NCBI RefSeq assembly: GCF_020748465.1
Contig: NZ_JAHZMP010000002.1
Coordinates: 1-64,000 of the forward strand
Origin: Terrisporobacter mayombei
Lineage (GTDB): Bacteria > Bacillota > Clostridia > Peptostreptococcales > Peptostreptococcaceae
Direction of reading: 5' to 3'
DNA: 64,000 bases
Shown here: piece after piece, positions 52,302-61,825 of the stretch
Numbering within the stretch: the first letter of the stretch is position 1
How the letters are laid out: each line of letters starts with the position of its first letter
Position numbers and translations under genes: made by a program
Notes under the pieces: generated by a model
The model's database searches: none
Told to the model about the DNA's origin: nothing
Seen by the model: only the letters and a program-made list of their open reading frames with translations

Positions 52302-52913
52302 TTGGATAAAAAATTTTATAATACAGATGGAATAACTTTAGCTAGAAATCTTTTAAATAAATTTTTAATTAGAGAATATGACGATAAAAAAATTGTAACA
52401 AAAATAGTAGAGACAGAAGCTTACATGGGAGCTATTGATAAAGCTGCCCATGCTTATAAAAATAAAAAAAGCACTAGAACTGACCCTCTATACTTAAGTG
52501 GAGGACATATTTATGTATATTTAATTTATGGTATGTATAATTGTTTGAATCTCTCAGCTAACAAAGAAAACATACCAGAATGTGTTTTGATTAGAGCAGT
52601 TGAGCCCATAAGTGATCTGGATGAAATATCTTATAATAGATTTTCAAAATCTTATGATGAATTGACTAATTATCAAAAAAAGAATTTAACGAATGGCCCA
52701 GGCAAACTTTGCAAAGGTTTAAATGTTGACAGAAGTCTAAGTGGGGAAAATATATTTGGAAGTAAACTTTATATAGAAGATAATATAGATAATGATTTCG
52801 AAATTGTGGAAGACAAAAGAATTAATATAGATTATGCACAGGAAGATAAAGACAAACCATGGAGATTTTACATTAAAAACAATAAAAATGTTTCTGTTAT
52901 AAATAAGCAATGA
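52302..52913 (+). CDS. mpg: DNA-3-methyladenine glycosylase (AAG/MPG family)
   Basis: 203 residues of the eukaryotic-type alkyladenine glycosylase family, which removes alkylated and deaminated purines. It has the VETEAYMG catalytic block with the active Glu, then YVYLIYGMYNCLN and NGPGKLCKGLN. TTG start, GAGGAGG site. Unrelated to the helix-hairpin-helix AlkA type. Confidence 0.93.
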   Translation: MDKKFYNTDGITLARNLLNKFLIREYDDKKIVTKIVETEAYMGAIDKAAHAYKNKKSTRTDPLYLSGGHIYVYLIYGMYNCLNLSANKENIPECVLIRAVEPISDLDEISYNRFSKSYDELTNYQKKNLTNGPGKLCKGLNVDRSLSGENIFGSKLYIEDNIDNDFEIVEDKRINIDYAQEDKDKPWRFYIKNNKNVSVINKQ

Positions 52914-52950
52914 TATAATTTAATAGTATTATGAAAAAGGAGGACAGATT

Positions 52951-53751
52951 ATGAAAAAAATAGGCTTTATAGGTGCAGGAAATATGGGAGGGGCAATTTT
53001 AGGGGGAATATTAAATTCTAGAATAATTGATAATGACCATATTATTGCTTCTGCCAAAAGTGACAGAACAATTGAAAAAATAAAAAGAGATTATAATGTT
53101 AATGTAACTAAAGATTCTAAAGAAGTAGTTGAATTTTCAGATATTATAGTAATAGGTGTAAAGCCAGAAATATATGATGAAATATTAGAAGAAATAAAAG
53201 ATTTAATATATGATAAGATAATAATAACAATAGCAGCAGGAAAAACTATTGAAGCAATGGAAAAAATTATTGGAGATGATAAAAAAATAGTAAGAACAAT
53301 GCCAAATACTCCTTCTCTTGTAGGAGAAGGTATGACTTCTTTATCTCCAAATAAAAATATAAGCGAAGAAGAATTAAGTTTTATAAAATCTATATTTGAT
53401 TCTTTGGGAAAAAGTGAAGTATTAAAAGAAGATTTAATTCATGCAGTAATAGGAGCTAGTGGCTCATCAACTGCTTATGCTTTTATGTTCATAGAAGCAA
53501 TAGCCGATGGTGCAGTTCGTGCTGGTATGCCAAGAGACAAGGCTTATACATTTGCTGCACAAGGAGTATTAGGAGCTGCAAAAATGGTTTTAGATACAGA
53601 GAAACATCCTGGAGAGTTGAAGGATATGGTATGTTCACCAGGAGGAACAACAATAGAGGCTGTAAAAGTACTAGAAGAAGAAAAATTTAGAGGTGCTGTA
53701 TTAAAAGCTATAGATTCTTGTATTAAGAAAAGTATAGAAATGAGTAAATAA
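52951..53751 (+). CDS. proC: Pyrroline-5-carboxylate reductase
   Basis: Last step of proline synthesis. 266 residues. N-terminal Rossmann fold GFIGAGNMGGAILGG, then MPNTPSLVGEGMT and the C-terminal GASGSSTAYAFMFIEA and SPGGTTIEAVKVLE blocks. A GGAGG site lies before the ATG. It is 37 bases after mpg, possibly cotranscribed. Confidence 0.97.
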   Translation: MKKIGFIGAGNMGGAILGGILNSRIIDNDHIIASAKSDRTIEKIKRDYNVNVTKDSKEVVEFSDIIVIGVKPEIYDEILEEIKDLIYDKIIITIAAGKTIEAMEKIIGDDKKIVRTMPNTPSLVGEGMTSLSPNKNISEEELSFIKSIFDSLGKSEVLKEDLIHAVIGASGSSTAYAFMFIEAIADGAVRAGMPRDKAYTFAAQGVLGAAKMVLDTEKHPGELKDMVCSPGGTTIEAVKVLEEEKFRGAVLKAIDSCIKKSIEMSK

Positions 53752-53755
53752 TATA

Positions 53756-53786
53756 AAAAACTCCCATTATAAAATGGGAGTTTTTC
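53756..53786. terminator. Bidirectional terminator
   Basis: Stem AAAAACTCCCATT / AATGGGAGTTTTT between convergent proC and the DUF1002 gene. Confidence 0.9.
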
Positions 53787-53796
53787 TTATGGAAAT

Positions 53797-55098
53797 TTAT
53801 TGATTTGTATTTTGTGAATCAAAATGTTCTTCATTTTCAGTTTGAACATTTAAAGAATTATCATTAGTATTTTTGTTACTATTTTGAGTATTATCAGTAC
53901 TTTGGCTATCTTGTTTATTATCAGTACTATCTGCATTATTTTCTACATTGTTGTTAGTAGGTTCTTCTTTTGATGGTGTTTGAGTATTTTCTTCTTTAGA
54001 TTTTTCACTGTTTGCATTATTACTTACATTATCGCTATTGTTATTTTTATCAGAATCATTATTAAATAAGCCTGTAAACCAGTTAATTATCTTTTGGAAG
54101 AAACCGTCAACTTCTTCACTAGAAGGTAATTTTTCAGCAGCTTTGTCTGTAGCATTTATAACTGCATTGCTTCCTAACATATCATCTTTTGTTTCACCAA
54201 GTATACCTAAGTCTTTGCTTCCACCAAATAAGTTAGAGAACCAATCTCCTATAGAAGAGAATAAACCTCCTACAGAATCCATTATTCCAGAATTACCAAC
54301 TTCTTTACCAGCTTCTTTTAAGTTGTCTTGAACAACATCAGAAACATTGTTTAATGTTTGTTTCATTGAATTATAGTCATATTTTTGAGCAGCTATTTTT
54401 TCCATTAAATCAGTTATTTGTTTAATTTGAGCATCTGTTAATGTAACATTGTAATTATTAGTTACATTATTAATTATGTCTGCTATTTGAGTAACATCAC
54501 TTGTACCGTTTTTAATAACTTCTGTTTTTATATCATTAACAACACCAGTTGCTTCATCTTGACCTATTTTATCACCAAGATCTCCCGTAGTTATTAATTC
54601 TTCAGAAGCTAATTCTTTTTTATCCTCATCTAATTTTTTACCAGAAGCATCTTCAAAAGCCTTCATAACACCTGTTAAAGCACCAGTACCACTTACAGGG
54701 AATACTGCAGCTATTACAGCATTTGCATTAGTCATGCCAGCAGTTGATAAGGTAGATGCCACCATTGAAGAAGTAACCCAAGTTATATTCGCAGTTTTTA
54801 CATTTATTCCACCACTATTAGTTGGTTCTACATAAGAACAAGAGTATGTTTTAGTTCCAAGTTGTGCTTCTGTGGCAACTCCTCCTAAGTATTCTCTTTC
54901 TTCTTTATTATTTACCTCTAATACTTGAACTTCATTTTCCTTTACACCAAAATAACTAAATATCTTTTGTCTTTGCTCAGCTGTATTGTTAACACCTATA
55001 GTCACTACTCTAGTACCATCAGCAAAAGAAGGCACAATGCTACTTGCTATTATTGTCATTGCTACTAACAGAGAGCTAACTTTCTTTTTAAATTTCAT
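53797..55098 (-). CDS. Secreted DUF1002 domain protein with Asn/Ser-rich tail
   Basis: I start at the minus-strand ATG at 55098, after AGGAGG; the longer frame from 55122 lacks a site. It has a signal peptide (about 1-27), then a DUF1002 domain (about 30-260) starting VVTIGVNNTAEQRQKIFSYF and including the conserved CSYVEP, ITWVTSSMVASTLSTAG and VFPVSGTGALTGV blocks. A helical segment with GDWFSNLFG and IINWFTGLF follows, and then a low-complexity tail of about 80 residues of Asn, Ser, Asp, Gln and Glu. DUF1002 proteins are abundant in clostridia and uncharacterised. The tail suggests surface exposure. Confidence 0.85.
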   Translation of the reverse strand: MKFKKKVSSLLVAMTIIASSIVPSFADGTRVVTIGVNNTAEQRQKIFSYFGVKENEVQVLEVNNKEEREYLGGVATEAQLGTKTYSCSYVEPTNSGGINVKTANITWVTSSMVASTLSTAGMTNANAVIAAVFPVSGTGALTGVMKAFEDASGKKLDEDKKELASEELITTGDLGDKIGQDEATGVVNDIKTEVIKNGTSDVTQIADIINNVTNNYNVTLTDAQIKQITDLMEKIAAQKYDYNSMKQTLNNVSDVVQDNLKEAGKEVGNSGIMDSVGGLFSSIGDWFSNLFGGSKDLGILGETKDDMLGSNAVINATDKAAEKLPSSEEVDGFFQKIINWFTGLFNNDSDKNNNSDNVSNNANSEKSKEENTQTPSKEEPTNNNVENNADSTDNKQDSQSTDNTQNSNKNTNDNSLNVQTENEEHFDSQNTNQ

Positions 55099-55231
55099 AA
55101 TATTTCCTCCTAAAATTCCCACCTAAAATAATTATATTACTCTTTTAAGTAGGTTTATGTAAAGATTTAATATAGAGTAAAAATACTCTGTGAATATAGT
55201 ATAATATTTAACAATATAATGCGATGACAAC

Positions 55232-55251
55232 ATTGTAACTGTGATTACAAT
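55232..55251 (-). promoter_or_regulatory. Inverted repeat upstream of the DUF1002 gene
   Basis: ATTGTAA-N6-TTACAAT, a perfect 7-bp-arm palindrome. It lies just upstream of a minus-strand promoter candidate (TTGTCA, 18 bases, TATTAT). It could be a regulator site. Confidence 0.45.
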
Positions 55252-55511
55252 TTATATTTAAATCTTTACTAATTATTATTAGATACCTATTAATTATATT
55301 ATAAAAAAAATTATTTGTGGCTATTTTAAGAAAATTGTAAGATTTATATAGCAAGTTAAAATAAATGAAAATGTAGAATATTTATTTATTATGGTAAAAA
55401 GGGTTTCAATTATATAAAGAATAATATATTAAAGGAAGATAATATTTTTAATGTAGAAAATAAATAATTATAAATCAACAGAACACATAATATATTATTA
55501 GGGGGGATTGC

Positions 55512-55616
55512 ATGAAGCAGTTAAATTTCCAAGACCAGAACCTGCAAGAAAAAATTTTAAAAAATCTTCTAATTCAAGCAGATGTAAAAAGGAACTTAAG
55601 TATTTATAAAATATAA
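55512..55616 (+). CDS. Doubtful 34-residue ORF
   Basis: ATG with a GGGGGG site five bases upstream, encoding MKQLNFQDQNLQEKILKNLL... The use of CAG and CTG codons is unlike the neighbours. The overlapping frame (HEAVKFPRPEPARKNFKKSS...) has more typical codons but no good start, so this may be a decayed or frameshifted small gene. The rest of 55260-55700 shows nothing else. Confidence 0.25.
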   Translation: MKQLNFQDQNLQEKILKNLLIQADVKRNLSIYKI

Positions 55617-55740
55617 TCTATTTGTTCATGATAAAGAATGAAGATGATTGAAAAATCATGAAATGTATTATACTATATAAAGGAAATAAATTATAATAAT
55701 GTTTCACAATGTTAACTTAAGCATTGAAAGGAGAATAGTA

Positions 55741-56271
55741 ATGTCACAAGAATTAGTTAAAGAAAGAGTTTTAAAATATCTAATAGAAGATTTATTAGTA
55801 CCTCAAGATATGATAGATACAAATGTATTATTAAGTGAATTTGAAGAAGGTGCTGAAGGAATATTAGACATAGTTGTAAATGTAAAAGATAAAGAAGGAT
55901 ATTTTGCACCAGTATTAATAGTAAGATGTACAGACGATGACGTAGAATTAGAAGGAGATACATTACAAAAGGAAATCGAGTTCTTAGAGTATGTTGATAA
56001 TATAACAATGGCTGGAAGAATGATACTGACAAATGGAGATCAAATGATGTATGCAGATTGGACAGGAGAAGAATATGATACAGAAGCATCTCTACCTACA
56101 TATGAACAAATGGAAAGAGAATTCTTAGAATCAGAAGAAAGTTTAGAATTAGAACACCATCACCATGATGGATGCGGATGTGGTCATGACCATCATGAAG
56201 AAGGCCACAATTGTGGATGTGGAGATGATTGTGGTTGTAATGATGACCATGACTGTGGTTGTTCAAAATAA
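55741..56271 (+). CDS. HsdR_N_2-like protein with His/Cys-rich metal-binding tail
   Basis: I start at ATG 55741 after AAAGGAGA. Residues 1-125 follow the type I restriction enzyme R-subunit N-terminal domain (PD-(D/E)XK fold): ELVKERVLKYLIEDLLVP, then ILDIVVNVKDKEG and RMILTNGDQMMYADW. The catalytic ECK of active members is replaced (LIVRCTDD), so it is probably nuclease-dead. Residues about 138-176 hold 9 His and 8 Cys in 38 positions (HHHH, DGCGCGHDHH, then repeated CGCGDDCGC), a metallothionein- or nickel-store-like tail. No restriction genes are nearby. It is monocistronic; an AT-rich hairpin at 56308-56341 may terminate it. Confidence 0.7.
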   Translation: MSQELVKERVLKYLIEDLLVPQDMIDTNVLLSEFEEGAEGILDIVVNVKDKEGYFAPVLIVRCTDDDVELEGDTLQKEIEFLEYVDNITMAGRMILTNGDQMMYADWTGEEYDTEASLPTYEQMEREFLESEESLELEHHHHDGCGCGHDHHEEGHNCGCGDDCGCNDDHDCGCSK

Positions 56272-56551
56272 TTAGAAAAGTTAGGTATAATAATATAATT
56301 ATTCATAATAAAAAATAGATTTGTAAATATTTTTTATTAACTGTAAAATAGGATATATTTTAATAATTTGTAAAATGAAATAACTTAAATAAAGGTTTTT
56401 AGGTTATTATGTTGAATATTTAATGAATTAGAAAATATACAAAGAACATGCATTTTTTCATGGAGTGAAACATACTATAGTTGATATAGACAAAATATGT
56501 TTTTACCGATTTTTTTAATGAACAATATGTATAAAGAAGGGGTTAGATTAT

Positions 56552-57436
56552 ATGGGGGCTAACAAAGAGCATACTTACGAAAATTATGTTTTTGGAGATT
56601 CATCATCTGCATCAAATGCTATGAAAATGTATTTAAAAGAAATTGAAGAATACAAAATGCTAACACCGAATGAAGAAATAGAATTGGCAAAAGAAATAAA
56701 TGATTCTATTCCTGAGGCAAAAGAAAAATTTATTAATGCCAATTATAGACTAGTTGTCAGTATTGCAAAAAAATACAGAAAAGAAAATGTAGATATGCTA
56801 GACTTGATTCAAGCGGGAAATATAGGCTTAATAAAAGCAGTTGAAAAATATGACTACAAAAAAGGCTTTAAGTTTAGTACCTATGCTACTTGGTGGATAA
56901 AACAAAGCATCACAAGATATATTGATGATTGCGAAAATACTATAAGAATTCCAGTGCATCTTCATCAAAGAATAAACTACATTAAAAGAAAAAAACAGGA
57001 ATTGTCTAATGAATTACAAAGAGAGCCGTCATTAGATGAGCTAGCAGAAGTATGCGATATGGAGCCTGATAAAATTCTTGAAATATTAAAAAGAGATAAA
57101 AATGTAGTATCTTTAGATACTCCTATTAAAGAGGATGAAGATAGTTCTTTAGTTGAATTTATACCATCAGATGCCAACTTGGACGATGTTGTAATTCATG
57201 AAGTGGAGCAAAAGAATCTTAGAGAAAAGATAGATGAACTTCTTACAGGTCTTAATGACCAAGAACAAAGAGTATTAAGAATGAGATTTGGATTAGATGA
57301 TGATGATCCAAAAACTCTTGAAGAAATAGGAAAAGTATTTGGGGTAACAAGAGAGAGAATTAGACAAATTGAAGCTAAGGCTATTAGGAAGCTGAGACAT
57401 CCTAGTAGACTTAAGCAACTAAAAAATTTCTATTAA
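56552..57436 (+). CDS. Sigma-70 family group 2 RNA polymerase sigma factor
   Basis: 294 residues. Regions 1.2-2.4 (about 25-130) include [35 protein letters not shown] and the -10-binding [17 protein letters not shown]. Region 3 (about 135-200) follows, and region 4 (about 225-292) ends [30 protein letters not shown]. It lacks the long N-terminal part of housekeeping SigA, so it is a group 2 alternative. It has a GAAGGGG site and no anti-sigma gene beside it. The 280-base spacer upstream is AT-rich without a recognised element. Confidence 0.92.
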   Translation: MGANKEHTYENYVFGDSSSASNAMKMYLKEIEEYKMLTPNEEIELAKEINDSIPEAKEKFINANYRLVVSIAKKYRKENVDMLDLIQAGNIGLIKAVEKYDYKKGFKFSTYATWWIKQSITRYIDDCENTIRIPVHLHQRINYIKRKKQELSNELQREPSLDELAEVCDMEPDKILEILKRDKNVVSLDTPIKEDEDSSLVEFIPSDANLDDVVIHEVEQKNLREKIDELLTGLNDQEQRVLRMRFGLDDDDPKTLEEIGKVFGVTRERIRQIEAKAIRKLRHPSRLKQLKNFY

Positions 57437-57454
57437 ATTTGATTAATATTAAAT

Positions 57455-57488
57455 GGGTGATTATAAATTTGTAATCACCTATTTTTAT
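57455..57488 (+). terminator. Terminator after the sigma gene
   Basis: Stem GGTGATTA / TAATCACC with T-rich tail. Confidence 0.8.
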
Positions 57489-57536
57489 GTAAAAAATTAC
57501 TTTTCACAATAATATACGAATGTTATATAGTAAAAA

Positions 57537-57767
57537 TTAGACCTTTTTATTTGATAAAATATATAGCTGCATAGCAGATTTTTTTATTAAGTAATTAAAA
57601 TAATAATCATCTTCATGATTGTCATCAATATTATAAAGTTTTGTAACATCCATACCAAGCAATAAATTCAACTTATTTATACGATTAAACTGGATACAAA
57701 CTTTTAACAAGAAATAAACAAGACTTAAGGATAGTAAAGAAAAAATAAAAATAACAGTAGCACTCAT
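57537..57767 (-). CDS. Small single-span membrane protein, 76 residues
   Basis: A membrane segment at about residues 4-24 (TVIFIFSLLSLSLVYFLLKV) and a cytosolic tail rich in Asp/Asn/Tyr. A clean AGGAGG site lies before the ATG. I see no known family. It sits between the sigma gene (convergent) and the LysR pseudogene. Confidence 0.6.
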   Translation of the reverse strand: MSATVIFIFSLLSLSLVYFLLKVCIQFNRINKLNLLLGMDVTKLYNIDDNHEDDYYFNYLIKKSAMQLYILSNKKV

Positions 57768-57981
57768 AATAAAACCTCCTCATGAAATCTTTTATTAACA
57801 AAATTGTACTATACTTATTCCTTACTTTCACCATAAAAAAAACTACATTAATTTTGCAAATATAAAAAAAAAACATGTTAACTTTTAAAATAATACAAGG
57901 AAATATAAAATTCTACATGAGAAATTTGTAAATAACCATATTTCTACTATGAAAAAAATTATTTGTTTAATGATATTTAAC

Positions 57982-58768
57982 CTACAAAGTTAAAACAAAG
58001 CCTTTTAATTCTCTAATAAATAAATCATTTGCTTTAGAATGGGTAATATTATTAGCAAGAATATAAGAAAAGTTTCTAGTTAAGTTGTAATCTAATGATA
58101 TAATTTTTAATTCTTTGTTACAAGTTGATGGTAAACTTGATGTAATAGTAACTCCTAGATTATTTTTTACAGCTTCTTTAATAGCATAGTTACTTCCAAA
58201 GACCATAATATTTTTAGGGGTGATTTTGGAAGTATTTAAGAACATATCTAAATATTCTCTTGTACCAGATCCCTTTTCTCTACCAATCCAATTATGTTTT
58301 TTTATTTATCTAAAGAAAAGTTATCTTCATCAATATCACTATTATATGGCAAAGCGAGAACCATTTTATCCTCATAAAAATATGTTTGATTCAAATTAGG
58401 AGAAGAAACCATTCCTTCCACTAGGCCTATGTCCAAAGATATATTTGATAATTTATCACAAATAGACTTTGTATTTTCAATAAGAACTTCAATTTGTATG
58501 TTGGGATATTTGGAACAAAACTCTTTTAAAGAATTAGGCAAAATGTATTCTCCTATTGGTAGTGATGCACCAATTATTAAATGTCCTTCTACATTTTGTG
58601 TGGTGTTATGTAATTCATCCGTAGTTATATCTAATAAGTTCAATATTTCCTTAGCTCTTTTATATAGTATTTCGCCATTTTCTGTAATGTATATGTTTTT
58701 TTGTTTAATAGATCTATGTTTTTAAACTCAACAACAGATATAAATGTTTTTAATTCTTCAATAAAAAT
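57982..58768 (-). pseudogene. Decayed LysR-family regulator
   Basis: Conceptual joining gives a LysR protein: FIEELKTFISVVEFKN (start of the HTH), then RSIKQKNIYITENGEILYKRAKEIL, the substrate-binding domain with YFYEDKMVLALPY, and finally WIGREKGSGTREYLDMFLN to the end. Defects: the start codon is ATT although AGGAGG is intact, about 40 residues of the helix-turn-helix are deleted with a frame change near 58715, and a frameshift lies near 58303. The GSGTREY block is typical of CysB/CysL-like members. It cannot bind DNA. Confidence 0.85.
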
Positions 58769-58880
58769 ATCTTCCTCCTATATAAATAATAAGTTATTAT
58801 AATAAGTATAACTTTAATTTATATATTTTAACCATTAATATTACTTACTATTATCATAATAAAAATGGATGAAAAACTAA

Positions 58881-58897
58881 TGTGACAAAAATGTAAC
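58881..58897 (+). promoter_or_regulatory. WalR-like direct repeat upstream of the glycosyltransferase unit
   Basis: TGTGAC-AAAAA-TGTAAC, one mismatch to TGTWAH-N5-TGTWAH, 103 bases before the start of the first gene. Confidence 0.35.
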
Positions 58898-58913
58898 CTA
58901 AAATGCCCTTATA

Positions 58914-58966
58914 TTACGTAACCTTACGAAAATGTAAAGGCAGTAGGAAAATAATTATTGTATACT
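58914..58966 (+). promoter_or_regulatory. Activator-type promoter with 10-bp-spaced direct repeats
   Basis: TTACG occurs at 58914 and 58924, a 10-bp period typical of OmpR/PhoB-family sites. It lies upstream of a -10 TATACT (58961-58966) that lacks a recognisable -35 box. This is the layout of a response-regulator-activated promoter. Confidence 0.45.
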
Positions 58967-58999
58967 TAAAATTAGTTAATAGATTGTGAGGTAATTAAT

Positions 59000-60076
59000 A
59001 TGAAAGCATTAATATTTACAGGCGCATTTGGAATGGGCCATTACTCAGCGGCAGAAGCTGTGAAAGAAGAAATATTAAGAGAAGAACCAGAGGCAACAGT
59101 TATTATAATAGATATGATAGAGTATATATTTCCAAAGTTTAGTGAATTAATATATTTAATTTTTAATTTTATGGTTAATAAGTTCTCTTTAATTTATAAT
59201 TTTTTTAATAAAATTGTAGCAAAAAGAACTAGTGTACCACTAAAAAAATCAGTTATAAAAAAAATAGATTTATTATTAAAAAATAATGATGTTGATCTGG
59301 TAATTTCAACTTTTCCAGCTTGCTCTCAATATTTTTCAGCATATAAAAAAATGAGAAATTGTAATATTCCTCTTTATACTTATGTTACGGATATATCTGT
59401 AAATGAGGAATGGATTAGTGAACAAACAGACTTATATTTTGTGGGCAGTGATATAACAAAAAACTCACTTTTATGTAAAAATGTAGATAGTGATAAAATA
59501 GTAATTAGTGGTATCCCTGTGAAACAAAATTTTAAGGAAGAAAAGATAATAGAAAAATCAAAGGATAAAAAAGAAGTGTTAATAATGGGTGGTGGACTAG
59601 GTCTTATACCTTGTGCAATAGACTCTTTAGAAAAACTTTCAAAAGATGATAATATAAAAATAACATTTATCGCAGGGAAAAATAAAAAACTGTTAGAACA
59701 TGTAAAAGAAAAGTATCCGAATGTAGAATCAATTGGATATACAGATAAAGTTGATCAATATATGAAAAAGGCAGACTTAATAATTTCAAAATCTGGTGGA
59801 ATAACATTATTTGAAGCTATTTTTAGTGGAACGCCATTATATGTTATTAGACCATTTTTATATCAGGAAATAGGAAATGCACTATATATACAAGACAGTT
59901 GTATTGGTAAGGTAATATGGACAAATGGAACAGATATTTATGAAGATGTAACATCTTTATTAAATAATGAATTACTTTTAAAAAATATGGAAGAAAATAT
60001 TTTAATTGAAAAAGAAAAATTACAAAGTACATCACCACTTGATTACTACTATGGAGGGATAACAGCTTGCTATTAA
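59000..60076 (+). CDS. MGDG synthase-type glycosyltransferase (UgtP-like)
   Basis: 358 residues of the monogalactosyldiacylglycerol synthase/processive diacylglycerol glucosyltransferase family. N-terminal acceptor domain with FTGAFGMGHYSAAEAV, and a C-terminal GT-B donor domain with MGGGLGLIP and the SKSGGITLFEAIFSGTPLYV motif. It probably glycosylates a membrane lipid using a UDP-sugar. It is the first gene of a unit in which every gene overlaps the next. The 3' end overlaps the deacetylase start by ten bases. Confidence 0.88.
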   Translation: MKALIFTGAFGMGHYSAAEAVKEEILREEPEATVIIIDMIEYIFPKFSELIYLIFNFMVNKFSLIYNFFNKIVAKRTSVPLKKSVIKKIDLLLKNNDVDLVISTFPACSQYFSAYKKMRNCNIPLYTYVTDISVNEEWISEQTDLYFVGSDITKNSLLCKNVDSDKIVISGIPVKQNFKEEKIIEKSKDKKEVLIMGGGLGLIPCAIDSLEKLSKDDNIKITFIAGKNKKLLEHVKEKYPNVESIGYTDKVDQYMKKADLIISKSGGITLFEAIFSGTPLYVIRPFLYQEIGNALYIQDSCIGKVIWTNGTDIYEDVTSLLNNELLLKNMEENILIEKEKLQSTSPLDYYYGGITACY

Positions 60077-60756
60077 AAATTATAGTGATTTTGGTTATAA
60101 TATTGTTGTGTTATAGTATTGTGCCAACTTATTTATATAAACTTCAATATAAACTAACAAAGAAAAACAACTCAAAGGATAAAGTACTATACTTAACTTT
60201 TGATGATGGACCGGATGAAAAGTATACGCCTTGTCTTTTAGATTTGTTAAAAAAACATAATATAAGGGCAACTTTCTTTATGGTTGCAACTTTCGCTAAG
60301 GAAAATACTATAATAGTAAATAGAATGAAAGAAGAAGGGCACTGTATAGGACTTCATTCTTATGAACATAAAAATGCCTTATATCAAAGTAAATCATACA
60401 CTTCATATGATTTTGAACAAAGTGTAAAAACAATGGAAAAACTAGGTGTTGATGTGAAGTTTTATAGACCACCTTGGGGACATTGTAATATATTTACAAA
60501 CCATGAAGTGAAGAAACACAACTTAATTAAAGTACTATGGGATGTAATGGCACAAGATTGGGAAAAAAACACAACATCTCATGTTATATGTGATAAATTA
60601 TTAAGAAGAAGTAAAGATGGTAGCATAATATGTTTGCATGATGGACGTGGCAAAGATGAAGCACCATCTAGGACAATAAAAGCCTTAGAAAAAGCAATTC
60701 CAATTTGGGAGAAAGAAGGCTATAAATTTTTGACTATGGAGGATTATTATGAGTAA
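60067..60756 (+). CDS. Polysaccharide deacetylase (NodB domain)
   Basis: 229 residues. An N-terminal membrane anchor (about 3-20) and a NodB domain with LTFDDGPDEKYT (metal-binding Asp), HSYEH, RPPWGHCN, DVMAQDW and LHDGRG, all five motifs intact. It removes acetyl groups from an N-acetylated sugar on the outer face. TTG start nine bases after GGAGGG. The end overlaps the next gene by eight bases. Confidence 0.9.
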   Translation: MLLKIIVILVIILLCYSIVPTYLYKLQYKLTKKNNSKDKVLYLTFDDGPDEKYTPCLLDLLKKHNIRATFFMVATFAKENTIIVNRMKEEGHCIGLHSYEHKNALYQSKSYTSYDFEQSVKTMEKLGVDVKFYRPPWGHCNIFTNHEVKKHNLIKVLWDVMAQDWEKNTTSHVICDKLLRRSKDGSIICLHDGRGKDEAPSRTIKALEKAIPIWEKEGYKFLTMEDYYE

Positions 60757-61825
60757 AAAAGTTTCTCCAAAGAATATATTAAAAAACGGTGGCTTGTTCA
60801 TTGGGTTAATTTTATTAACTTTTTATATGATTTTTAAAAATAATAATATAGAAGAGATTATAAAGGCCATATCTACTTTAAATATAAATTATATAATAAT
60901 AGGCATAATTTGTAGTTTTACTTTTGTTGTTTGCGAAGGTATTAATATAGGTAGAAGTCTAAAGCTTATGGAGTATGAAATTAATTTTCTAACTTCCATA
61001 AAATATGCAATTGTAGGCCTATTTTTTAGTTCTGTAACACCTTCTGCAACAGGAGGTCAACCAATGCAAGCTTATTATATGCATAAAGATGGAATTCAAG
61101 TATCACACTCATCTTTAGCGCTTCTTATGGATCTTGCTAGCTTTCAGTTTGTAACAGTTACTATGGCCATAATAGGATATATAGCTCAACATGAATTATT
61201 AGTTAATACTTTAGGGAATATTAAATATTTTGTTGCACTAGGAATTTTTTTAAATACATTAGTAATGATATTTATATTAACAGCAATTTTTTCAAGAAGA
61301 TTTATAGGAAAGTTTATTGATTTTATTTGTTTTATTTTAGTGAAAATCAAATATAAAAAAGTAGATAAATTTAGGGAAATGGCATTATGCCAAGTGAGAG
61401 AATACAAAGACAGCGCTAAATATTTTAAAGAAAATAAACTAACAGTTTTAAAAATTGTATTAACTACAACGATACAAATAATAGCCCTTCATAGTATTTC
61501 ATTTTGGATATACAAGGCATCTGGGTTGAGTGGATATTCTTTTGTGACAGTAGTTATGTTACAATCAGTCTTATACATTAGTGTATCTGCATTGCCATTG
61601 CCTGGAGCTGTAGGAGCTAGTGAAAGTGGATTTATGCTTATTTATAAAACTTTATTCCCAGCTCAACTTTTAAGTTCAGCTATGCTTGTAAGTAGAGGAA
61701 TAAGTTTTTATTTATTAGTGCTATTAAGTGGGATTGTTCTTGCTGCCACTTATCTTTTAAACATTAGAGGAAATCATTATATTAAAGTTACGAGAAAAAG
61801 AAGAGGTGAAAATTTTGACATATAA
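60749..61825 (+). CDS. Lysylphosphatidylglycerol synthase TM-region/flippase-like protein (UPF0104)
   Basis: 358 residues, about eight membrane segments, with the family motifs SVTPSATGGQPMQAYYMH and PLPGAVGASESGFM. It contains only the membrane half of MprF-like proteins, with no lysyl-transferase domain. Such proteins flip or move lipids, sometimes glycolipids. With the glycosyltransferase and deacetylase in the same unit, it plausibly translocates the modified lipid. The end overlaps the response regulator gene. Confidence 0.88.
   Translation: MSKKVSPKNILKNGGLFIGLILLTFYMIFKNNNIEEIIKAISTLNINYIIIGIICSFTFVVCEGINIGRSLKLMEYEINFLTSIKYAIVGLFFSSVTPSATGGQPMQAYYMHKDGIQVSHSSLALLMDLASFQFVTVTMAIIGYIAQHELLVNTLGNIKYFVALGIFLNTLVMIFILTAIFSRRFIGKFIDFICFILVKIKYKKVDKFREMALCQVREYKDSAKYFKENKLTVLKIVLTTTIQIIALHSISFWIYKASGLSGYSFVTVVMLQSVLYISVSALPLPGAVGASESGFMLIYKTLFPAQLLSSAMLVSRGISFYLLVLLSGIVLAATYLLNIRGNHYIKVTRKRRGENFDI

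Noticed and set aside
55741..56271. Restriction enzyme subunit
   Set aside because: Only an HsdR_N_2-like domain without ExK, and no helicase, HsdM or HsdS genes nearby.
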